Below are positions 1 through 4,833 of a stretch of 6,087 bases of DNA, piece by piece. The notes beneath the pieces were generated by a model. It had not been told where the DNA came from. It did not search any database and saw only the letters and a program-made list of their open reading frames with translations. Made by a program: the position numbers and the translations under genes. The stretch is taken from assembly GCA_012799845.1 (NCBI GenBank), contig JAAZKL010000368.1, positions 1 through 6,087 of the forward strand, read 5' to 3'. This DNA is from Clostridiaceae bacterium. GTDB taxonomy: Bacteria; Bacillota; Clostridia; Acetivibrionales; DTU013. The stretch's first letter is position 1. Each line of letters opens with the position of its first letter.

Positions 1-735
1 GAGCTTATCGGCTGCCTTCAGCGTCTCCACAAGCATGTAAGAAACCGCCGCTATCGTGATATCCTCGCCCCTTCTGCGGATTACTCCTTTGCCGATGGGG
101 ATGGAATAGAGGTTTTCAGGCACATGTCCTGTTGTTTTATACAGCCAGCGGTGCTCAACAAACAGGACCGGGTTGTTGTCTATAATTGCCGATATCATCA
201 GTCCTTTGGCGTCATAGGGAGTGGCAGGAGCGACTATTTTCAAGCCCGGGACATTCATCAGTATTCCCTGTACGCACTGAGAATGCTGTGCACCGGATCC
301 CCATCCCCTGGCGCTGATAGTCCTGACAACCAGGGGTACCTTTACATTTCCCCCGAACATGTAGTACCACTTGGACGCGTGATTCACCAGTTGATCCAGC
401 GAAAGCAGAAGGAAATCCATACGAGCGTGTATCAGGATTGGTCTCATCCCTGCCATTGCCGCGCCGGCTGCTATACCCGTCAATGAATTCTCCGCTATCG
501 GCGTATCGAACACCCTGTCTGCGCCATACTTCTCCTTCAGCCCCTTCGTGGACCCAAACACACCCGCTGCATCGTCCACGCCTTCACCCATGATAAATAC
601 TCCCGGATCCCTTGCAAGCGACTGGTCCAGGGCCTCATGCAGAGCATCCCTGTATGTAAGGACACGATTGCTCTCTGTATCGCCTGTTATGAAAAAATTA
701 TCAAGTTTCTCAAGTTGAACTGTCGTCCACGGCAT
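1..735 (-). CDS. TPP-dependent 2-oxoacid dehydrogenase E1-type beta subunit (3' end outside window)
   Basis: The frame is open from the ATG at 735 to the left edge, giving 245 residues of a protein that is usually about 325-330 long. It matches the beta chain of the pyruvate/acetoin/branched-chain 2-oxoacid dehydrogenase E1 family. The transketolase pyrimidine-binding domain spans about residues 27-200, and the C-terminal domain is just beginning at the edge. Visible motifs are LTYRDALHEAL (26-36), MGEGVD (49-54, with the Glu that contacts the thiamine aminopyrimidine in this family), RVFDTPIAE (74-82), MDFLLLSLDQ (106-115) and GAQHSQ (148-153, with the conserved active-site His). The start is fixed by AAAGGAGG at 742-749, six bases upstream. 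About 24 residues precede the usual family start. It pairs with the alpha subunit upstream, across an unusually long 224-bp gap filled with repeats. The substrate cannot be read from sequence; acetoin- or pyruvate-type activity is possible, as is a dedicated role in glycan synthesis. Confidence 0.9.
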   Translation of the reverse strand, partial: MPWTTVQLEKLDNFFITGDTESNRVLTYRDALHEALDQSLARDPGVFIMGEGVDDAAGVFGSTKGLKEKYGADRVFDTPIAENSLTGIAAGAAMAGMRPILIHARMDFLLLSLDQLVNHASKWYYMFGGNVKVPLVVRTISARGWGSGAQHSQCVQGILMNVPGLKIVAPATPYDAKGLMISAIIDNNPVLFVEHRWLYKTTGHVPENLYSIPIGKGVIRRRGEDITIAAVSYMLVETLKAADKL

Positions 736-833
736 GATGATCCTCCTTTCGACCGAACAGTATACCGGGCAGCAATCATCTGTTCACTAAATTTCCAAAC
801 TGCATTCATTTAGGAAACCTTTCCTCGTATTGT

Positions 834-960
834 GCAGGACTGTCCCTCATTTGCAAACTTTCATCGATTCAGCAGAACTGTCCCTCACCCCGTATTCTGC
901 AGAACTGTCCCCTGTCTCGAGCTGGTCTCCCGCCTATGATTTCGCAGAACTGTCCCCTTC
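834..960. repeat. Four copies of a GCAGAACTGTCCC motif between the E1 genes
   Basis: Copies begin at 834 (GCAGGACTGTCCC), 872, 899 and 944 (GCAGAACTGTCCC), all in the same orientation and spaced 38, 27 and 45 bp apart. Copies 1 and 3 are also both preceded by CGTATT and one further base. On the coding strand the motif reads GGGACAGTTCTGC, and the first copy begins immediately after the TAG stop of the alpha-subunit gene, touching it at base 960. The core is nearly self-complementary (GGAC-A-GTYC). Similar GGGACAGT/GGGGACGGTTCT-type motifs are, from memory, common intergenic repeats in Firmicutes and are often seen near IS200-like (REP-associated) transposases; that link is an inference here, since no transposase is present. 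The rest of the gap, 736-833, holds only the ribosome binding site of the beta gene and an AT-rich stretch with a weak CTAAAT/ATTTAG inverted repeat (15-base loop). Confidence 0.75.
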
Positions 961-1925
961 TAATCGGCGTAGACATAATCGAGCAGTTCATCAGGTTCGG
1001 GTTTTGGGGAGTTCTGAGCGAACTGGAATGCATCTTCGATCAGGTCAAATATTTCCTGGTCGATGCTTTTCATTAGCTCATCTGTTAAGACTCCTTCACC
1101 TTTCAGAAATTCTGAAAAACGTTTTATCGGGCATTGTGAGACCCAATGGTCGTGTTCTTCCTTTGGCCTGAAGCCTTCGCCCACATCGTCGACCGTTCCT
1201 ATGTGTCCTTTCCACCTGTAGGTAAGGCATTCGATCAGCGTTGGGCCTTCACCGTTCCGGCATCTGTCTATGGCCTTTTTTGCATGCCTGGAGACTTCCA
1301 GCACATCATTCCCGTCGATCCGGAAACCCAGCATCCCGTATCCCTGCGCCCATTTATAGATGTTGTCGCCGGCCTGCCGCACTGACTGGTGCGAATTTAT
1401 GGCATAGAAGTTGTTTTCACATACATATACCACGGGCAGTTTTTTCACTGAGGCAAAGTTCAGGCTTTCGTGGAACGTTCCCTCATCAGCGGCGCCGTCG
1501 CCAAAAAATATGGCTGTTACCCTGCCGTTATTGAGGATCTTGGATGCAAGGGCTGTGCCGGTCCCCAGCGGGATATTCCCTCCGACGATGGCGGAAGAAC
1601 CGGGTATCCCCACTTCCGTATCGACAAGGTGCATCGAACCTCCCCTGCCACGCGCGCATCCGGTTTTTCTCAGGTACAGTTCAGCTATCATTTTTTTGAT
1701 GTCGCCGCCCTTTGCGATATACATCGCATGACTACGGTGAGTGCCGAAAACATAATCGTCTTTTCCCAGGTGCATGCAAACACCGACTGACACCGCTTCC
1801 TGCCCGATGGATAAATGGATCGGTGTCTTTATCTCGTCAAACTTATACTCATCGTTGATCCTTTGCTCAATCAACCGAATAAGCCTCATTGTCCTGTATG
1901 CGTCGAGCCATATGCTTTTTTCCAT
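960..1925 (-). CDS. TPP-dependent 2-oxoacid dehydrogenase E1-type alpha subunit
   Basis: This 321-residue protein has the normal length for the alpha chain of E1 enzymes of the pyruvate/acetoin dehydrogenase family. The diphosphate-Mg binding motif is clear: GDGAADEGTFHE at 142-153, closing with ENN at 170-172. Other family blocks are HLSIGQEAVSVG (37-48), FGTHRSHAMYIAKGGD (60-75), GRGGSMHL (93-100), GNIPLGTGTALA (116-127) and TYRWKGHIG (235-243), which replaces the more usual YR..GHS. With the beta subunit it should form a cytosolic heterotetramer that decarboxylates a 2-oxoacid on thiamine diphosphate. The start at 1925 has AAAGAGG (1935-1941) nine bases upstream. That site is the last unit of an 11-bp tandem array filling the gap behind the glycosyltransferase gene. 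The position after sugar genes suggests a role in glycan precursor chemistry rather than central metabolism, but this is an inference. Confidence 0.93.
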   Translation of the reverse strand: MEKSIWLDAYRTMRLIRLIEQRINDEYKFDEIKTPIHLSIGQEAVSVGVCMHLGKDDYVFGTHRSHAMYIAKGGDIKKMIAELYLRKTGCARGRGGSMHLVDTEVGIPGSSAIVGGNIPLGTGTALASKILNNGRVTAIFFGDGAADEGTFHESLNFASVKKLPVVYVCENNFYAINSHQSVRQAGDNIYKWAQGYGMLGFRIDGNDVLEVSRHAKKAIDRCRNGEGPTLIECLTYRWKGHIGTVDDVGEGFRPKEEHDHWVSQCPIKRFSEFLKGEGVLTDELMKSIDQEIFDLIEDAFQFAQNSPKPEPDELLDYVYAD

Positions 1926-1929
1926 GATC

Positions 1930-2018
1930 CATCGCCTCTTTCATCACTCTGTCATCACTCTTTTATCGCTCTTTCATAGTTCTGTCAGAGCTCTGTTATT
2001 ACTCTGTCATTGATCGTC
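1930..2018. repeat. 11-bp tandem array that includes the E1-alpha ribosome binding site
   Basis: Eight units fill the 95-bp gap between the glycosyltransferase and E1-alpha genes. The unit boundaries are 1930-1941 (12 bp), then 11-bp units starting at 1942, 1953, 1964, 1975, 1986, 1997 and 2008. The plus-strand consensus is CATCACTCTGT, so the transcript reads ACAGAGTGATG. Each unit therefore resembles a weak Shine-Dalgarno (AAAGAG or ACAGAG) followed by ATG, ATA or ATC. The 12-bp unit at 1930-1941 supplies the actual AAAGAGG of the E1-alpha gene. The two units from 1942 to 1963 differ at one base, and divergence rises toward 2018. Slippage amplification of the translation-start region is the simplest origin. 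Confidence 0.8.
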
Positions 2019-2020
2019 AG

Positions 2021-2836
2021 CTAATACAAAAGTTTGATCCTGTCATCTTTCCAGTCCTTCAGTTCACTGATGGCTGTCGAAACATTTGAATACCCGTTCC
2101 CGATAAAGTGATCGCACCTTGCGGCAAGCCATGTGTCGCGGATAATCTCCATACCCTTCAGCCGGTTGTCTTGGTATTCCTGAAAGTGCACCCCCAGCCC
2201 CCCCTTCCGGGTCCTCCTGCAGTCCGTGTAGACCAAACGTTCGCCATACCTTTGCGTATACTCTTCCAGTATTTCAATGCAGTCTGTCATCAGGAACAGC
2301 TTCATGTCGGGATTTCCGTTCATGACATTTTCTATTTCGGTTGGATAACGGCTGTTCAGTTCATGCAGATGCTTTACTTCCACGATCTTGTCGCTGCCTC
2401 TGATGTGTACGGCTAAAAAAGCCGCGCCTTTCATGTTCGCATCATAGAAATCGTCGATAAAGGCCTGTGTCTCTTTCCGGAGGCGGATATACCTGCACAT
2501 CAGGCGTCTGAACAGATCCCTGCGATTCATTCCATAGAGCGGATGCTGTTCCGGTATCAGCTGGATGACCGTATCGAAATCGATATAGGTATCCCGGACA
2601 CAAACATCTGCATCGGGCCCAGCCAGATCTTGCACACTGAAGCCGGACACAGGCATGAAAAACTGTTCGAATGCGTTTGAACCGTCAGATGAAGCATACA
2701 GGCTGCCTTCGCCCCAGTGAACGACCGGGACCCTTTGCATGATTTCCGCAACAAGCAACTGGGTCAGAACATGGTATATCTCATTCCACATTCCGGCTCC
2801 TATTTCTCTTATCAGCATGAATCTCGCTTTTCCCAT
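2021..2836 (-). CDS. NodZ/FUT8-like (GT23-type superfamily) glycosyltransferase
   Basis: This 271-residue protein has no signal peptide or membrane segment, so it is probably cytosolic. Three blocks place it in the alpha-1,6-fucosyltransferase/NodZ/O-fucosyltransferase superfamily. The first is the N-terminal GAGMWNEIYHVLTQLLVAE (13-31), which resembles the first nucleotide-sugar fold block. The second is VHIRGSDK (143-150), the HxR..DK motif that contacts GDP in this group. The third is the C-terminal run around HFIGNGYSNVSTAI (243-256), preceded by NRLKGMEIIRDTWLA (224-238), which aligns by eye with the matching region of FUT8. FLMTD (181-185) is the usual central strand. Only one Arg is present in the HxRxxD block, where FUT8 has two. 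GGAGGT at 2843-2848, seven bases upstream, sets the start. The upstream manC gene makes GDP-mannose, the source of GDP-fucose, which fits a GDP-fucose or other GDP-sugar donor. The acceptor is unknown. Confidence 0.8.
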   Translation of the reverse strand: MGKARFMLIREIGAGMWNEIYHVLTQLLVAEIMQRVPVVHWGEGSLYASSDGSNAFEQFFMPVSGFSVQDLAGPDADVCVRDTYIDFDTVIQLIPEQHPLYGMNRRDLFRRLMCRYIRLRKETQAFIDDFYDANMKGAAFLAVHIRGSDKIVEVKHLHELNSRYPTEIENVMNGNPDMKLFLMTDCIEILEEYTQRYGERLVYTDCRRTRKGGLGVHFQEYQDNRLKGMEIIRDTWLAARCDHFIGNGYSNVSTAISELKDWKDDRIKLLY

Positions 2837-2940
2837 CCGCTTACCTCCAAAAGCAAGTCTCTAAGTGAGGCTGTCCAGCACCTCCTTCATCATCGGGATT
2901 TCCCATCCGCTTACTTCCAAATGCAAGTCTCTCAGAGAAG
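2829..2940. repeat. Imperfect 42-bp direct duplication of the glycosyltransferase start region
   Basis: Bases 2829-2870 and 2899-2940 match at 37 of 42 positions with a fixed 70-bp offset; 28 unrelated bases lie between them. The copy nearer the glycosyltransferase holds its Shine-Dalgarno (GGAGG), spacer and ATG plus two codons. The upstream copy holds GGAAG, the same seven-base spacer and an ATG at 2906-2904, and its far end overlaps the TGA stop of manC (2932-2934). The manC-glycosyltransferase gap is thus mostly a duplicated initiation region, with the upstream Shine-Dalgarno weakened by one substitution. Confidence 0.85.
2841..2906 (-). CDS. Possible 21-residue leader ORF made by the duplicated start region
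   Basis: An ATG at 2906 follows a weak GGAAG at 2914-2918 with a seven-base spacer. The frame runs 21 codons to a TAA at 2841-2843, which overlaps the Shine-Dalgarno of the glycosyltransferase gene (GGAGGTAA). The peptide starts MGNPDDEGG and ends ETCFWR, and resembles no family I know. Terminating on the next gene's ribosome binding site is an arrangement that can couple translation, so the ORF could carry ribosomes from manC to the glycosyltransferase. It may equally be a chance by-product of the duplication. Confidence 0.25.
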   Translation of the reverse strand: MGNPDDEGGAGQPHLETCFWR

Positions 2941-4221
2941 ATCATCATGGCCCTGTTCTTTAAGCTTTTCCACCAGCATCCTGACTTTCTGCGACCTGTC
3001 TCTTGGACAAACCAGCACTTCATCTTTTGTACCGACCACGATCATGTTATCGATGTCGATCGTGCAAATGGCAGCATCTGTCCCATAAATAACGGAATTC
3101 GTCGTATTGATCCCGATATAGCGTCCTTTCACCAGGTTGCCGTCGGAATCCGGCGTCAAAGTCTTAGCCAGGGCATCGATGCTGCCGATATCGTCCCAGT
3201 CGAACTCAGCCTTTACGGCATACAGTGAAGAGACACATTTTTCAAGCACTCCATTGTCAAATGAAATGCTATGAAGCTCGTTGTAAGCTTTCCCGACCAG
3301 GTCGGCAGCTTCATCGCTGTTGCTTTCCAATGCTTCCGAAAGCTTATGGTAGTGTTCGGGAATGTTTTCCTTTATTCTCTGTATTATCGAGTCCATCGTA
3401 CCGGCCACGATCCCGCAGTTCCAAAGGTAATCGTTTGAAGCCGCAAGCTCCTTTGCCACTTCCAGGTCAGGTTTCTCAATAAAATCCAGGACCCGCGATA
3501 TCCTTGATTCCCTATTCGCTGCAGGATTATATTCTGAAACCGAAACTACTCCAGGCGAAGGAACTGCTTCTGATACCGGAACCGCTCCCGTTACTGGAAC
3601 TTCTTCTGCCGCAGGGATTTCTCCGGGTATTGGCCTGCCTTCCGGTACTGTGTTCTCTCCGGTTATTGCAACCTCTCCTGGTACATCAACTTTTCCTGTT
3701 GCCGGATCTGTTTCAACTTCTGAGCTTTCTGCAGGTGCAGGTTCCACATGGATGTAACCGTATCCGGTCGACGGATACGTGGGTCTTACACCGATTATGA
3801 CCAGGGCGCCGACCTTTTCAGCAGCGTCGAACGCCGATCGCAGAGCTTCAGCATAGCCTTCCGTATCCCTGACATATCCATCCGCCGGCACAAAGCAAAG
3901 CACGCCTTCCCCCAGCTTTTTCTTCAGCAGCAGCGTTGCATATGCTATGCAAGCCGCTGTATTTTTCCTGTCTGGTTCCAGCAAAATATTCGCTTCCGGA
4001 ACGAGACCGCCAGACGTCTCTTTCGTCATATCGAACAGACTTTTGTTAGTCACGATAAAGCAATGCTCAGGCTTGACAACTGCACATAAGCGTTTGATCG
4101 TCCGAACCAGCATGGAACTGCCATCCCCTACAGGAATGAACTGCTTAGGGCTGGCTTCCTTCGAAAGGGGCCAGAGCCTCGTCCCCGAACCACCTGCCAT
4201 AAGAACCGCATATTTCTGCAT
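2932..4221 (-). CDS. manC: Mannose-1-phosphate guanylyltransferase with a repeat-coded insertion
   Basis: This enzyme makes GDP-mannose from GTP and mannose 1-phosphate in the cytosol. The product feeds mannosyl transfer and GDP-fucose/GDP-6-deoxyhexose routes. The protein is 429 residues long with the single-domain architecture (about 350 usual) and lacks the C-terminal phosphomannose isomerase cupin. Motifs are LMAGGSGTRLWPLS (7-20), SPKQF (24-28), LLEPDRKNTAACIAYA (80-95), VPADGY (111-116; PADH is usual), STGYGYI (151-157), FIEKPD (247-252), LWNCGIVAG (266-274; WNSG is usual), FDNGVLEK (321-328) and AEFDWDDIGS (338-347). Residues 161-233 are an extra Pro/Val/Glu-rich segment encoded by an 18-bp tandem array, lying where relatives have a short loop before the EKP motif. 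The start at 4221 is preferred over an in-frame ATG at 4272 because GGGGAG (4231-4236) lies nine bases upstream, the family begins M-x(4-6)-L-AGG, and the ATG at 4272 has no Shine-Dalgarno. It is the first gene of the putative glycan operon. Confidence 0.9.
   Translation of the reverse strand: MQKYAVLMAGGSGTRLWPLSKEASPKQFIPVGDGSSMLVRTIKRLCAVVKPEHCFIVTNKSLFDMTKETSGGLVPEANILLEPDRKNTAACIAYATLLLKKKLGEGVLCFVPADGYVRDTEGYAEALRSAFDAAEKVGALVIIGVRPTYPSTGYGYIHVEPAPAESSEVETDPATGKVDVPGEVAITGENTVPEGRPIPGEIPAAEEVPVTGAVPVSEAVPSPGVVSVSEYNPAANRESRISRVLDFIEKPDLEVAKELAASNDYLWNCGIVAGTMDSIIQRIKENIPEHYHKLSEALESNSDEAADLVGKAYNELHSISFDNGVLEKCVSSLYAVKAEFDWDDIGSIDALAKTLTPDSDGNLVKGRYIGINTTNSVIYGTDAAICTIDIDNMIVVGTKDEVLVCPRDRSQKVRMLVEKLKEQGHDDLL
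3524..3739. repeat. 18-bp minisatellite inside manC, 12 degenerate units
   Basis: Twelve 18-bp units run without a gap from 3524 to 3739, at 3524, 3542, 3560, 3578, 3596, 3614, 3632, 3650, 3668, 3686, 3704 and 3722. The plus-strand consensus is roughly GGAACTNCTYCTGGTACT; the first base is G in 11 of 12 units. The preceding 3506-3523 may be a further worn copy. Because 18 is a multiple of three the manC frame stays open, and the protein shows a hexapeptide period, with units such as VPEGRP, IPGEIP, AAEEVP, VTGAVP and VSEAVP. The result is an acidic, Pro-rich, probably unstructured loop. Confidence 0.88.
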
Positions 4222-4230
4222 ACCCCTGCA

Positions 4231-4236
4231 CTCCCC
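4231..4236 (-). promoter_or_regulatory. Ribosome binding site that sets the manC start
   Basis: The coding strand reads GGGGAG here, nine bases before the ATG at 4221-4219. No comparable purine run stands before the alternative in-frame ATG at 4272, so the 17 extra residues of the longer reading frame are probably not translated. Confidence 0.6.
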
Positions 4237-4293
4237 AATCAATACATTCTTCAAATGCCGGACTGCTAACATGTGCTAATATGTACCGAATTT

Positions 4294-4500
4294 GGGCCAT
4301 GTGCTTTCCGGGACAGATCTATTGCCTGCCTGGACAGACTTCTGCTTTTCGGGACAGACCTTTTTGCCTGCCGGAATTGGCTGTTTGCCTGCCGGGACAG
4401 ACTATTGTTTTCCGGTACAGACTTATTGTCTACACGAACAGGCCGTTTACCTGCCGGGGCAGACCTTTCTGCCTGCCAAAACAGGCTGTCTGCCTTATAG
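4294..4500. repeat. About 21-bp degenerate tandem array upstream of manC
   Basis: About ten units of 20-22 bp lie head to tail, starting near 4294, 4310, 4331, 4351, 4373, 4394, 4414, 4436, 4456 and 4478. The plus-strand consensus is approximately GGGACAGACTTTTGCCTGCC. Units ending in GCCTGCC or CTGCC alternate loosely with units ending in TTTTCC, hinting at a higher-order period of about 42 bp. The array lies in the presumed 5' untranslated region of manC. On the transcript it reads GGCAGGCAAA followed by GTCTGTCCC. Cys/Pro-rich plus-strand reading frames across it are translations of the repeat rather than genes. Confidence 0.8.
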
Positions 4501-4515
4501 ACATAAGTCGCTAGT

Positions 4516-4557
4516 CATAATCTATATTATGTTAATCACCTGGATCGGGTTCCTCAA
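4516..4557 (-). promoter_or_regulatory. Weak promoter candidate for the manC operon with an overlapping inverted repeat
   Basis: On the minus strand TTGAGG (4557-4552) and TAACAT (4534-4529) are separated by 17 bp, an acceptable but imperfect sigma-A pair. A perfect 6-bp inverted repeat, CATAAT-N4-ATTATG (4516-4531), overlaps the -10 and the expected transcription start and could be an operator. The position fits, since it lies between the mtaD terminator and manC. If used, it would give a leader of about 300 nt made almost entirely of the 21-bp array. Such matches occur by chance in AT-rich DNA. Confidence 0.3.
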
Positions 4558-4590
4558 TTGACTAGATAAGTATCATCAAAAAGGCAGGTC

Positions 4591-4736
4591 ATTTTCCATA
4601 AGCAAAATGCTAATTCCAATAAGTAAATAGCCAATTTCTATAAGTAAATGGCTTATTTCAATAAGTAAATGGCTATTCCCAGAAACAAATGGCTATTCCC
4701 ATAAGCAAGAGGTTAATTTTCATAAGCGAACAGATC
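4591..4736. repeat. 20-22-bp AT-rich tandem array between the mtaD terminator and manC
   Basis: Seven contiguous units start at 4591, 4613, 4634, 4655, 4675, 4695 and 4716, with lengths 22, 21, 21, 20, 20, 21 and 21. The plus-strand consensus is ATTYCAATAAGTAAATGGCT. The units at 4634 and 4655 differ at one of 20 shared positions, and the outer units are more worn. The sequence is unrelated to the GC-richer array at 4294-4500, although the period is nearly the same. No reading frame of note crosses it. The spacing of two helical turns would put each copy on the same DNA face, as in arrays of protein binding sites, but nothing shows such a role. Confidence 0.85.
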
Positions 4737-4745
4737 AGTTTCCCC

Positions 4746-4782
4746 AAAAAAGCAGACGGTTCGGCCATTCAGCCAAACCGTC
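4746..4782 (-). terminator. Rho-independent terminator of mtaD
   Basis: On the minus strand an 11-bp stem (4782-4772 with 4765-4755), perfect apart from one G-U pair, encloses a six-base loop. Three bases later comes a run of six T (4751-4746). The stem starts 51 bases after the mtaD stop at 4834. In the plus direction no T-run follows the stem, so it works for the minus strand only. It separates mtaD from the manC operon. Confidence 0.9.
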
Positions 4783-4833
4783 CGTAAAATCTCACAATAT
4801 GCAGAAATCCTATTAAGATAATATGCTGAAATT

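Noticed and set aside
124..486. Plus-strand 120-codon ORF
   Set aside because: It lies antisense to the well-supported E1-beta coding region, has no family resemblance, and is a shadow of that gene.
618..806. A 39-codon frame starting at ATG 806 (minus strand) in the E1-alpha/beta gap, with a GAGGAAAGG run eight bases upstream
   Set aside because: It overlaps the start of the beta gene in another frame, shows no recognisable protein, and the purine run is part of the repeat-flanking sequence.
1146..1790. Several plus-strand ORFs of 79-106 codons
   Set aside because: They are antisense to E1-alpha, whose TPP motif and family blocks are unambiguous.
2841..3023. Minus-strand 60-codon ORF starting inside manC
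   Set aside because: Its first part overlaps manC in another frame with no ribosome binding site. Only the last 21 codons, from the duplicated start at 2906, deserve mention.
4281..4514. Overlapping plus-strand ORFs coding Cys/Pro-rich repetitive peptides (CLPGQT-like units)
   Set aside because: All three frames stay open because the DNA is a tandem repeat with few stops. There is no convincing ribosome binding site, and several frames are equally open, as expected of a translated repeat rather than a gene.
4591..4736. CRISPR-like array
   Set aside because: The units are contiguous with no unique spacers, repeats are only about 21 bp and differ from unit to unit, and no cas gene is present.
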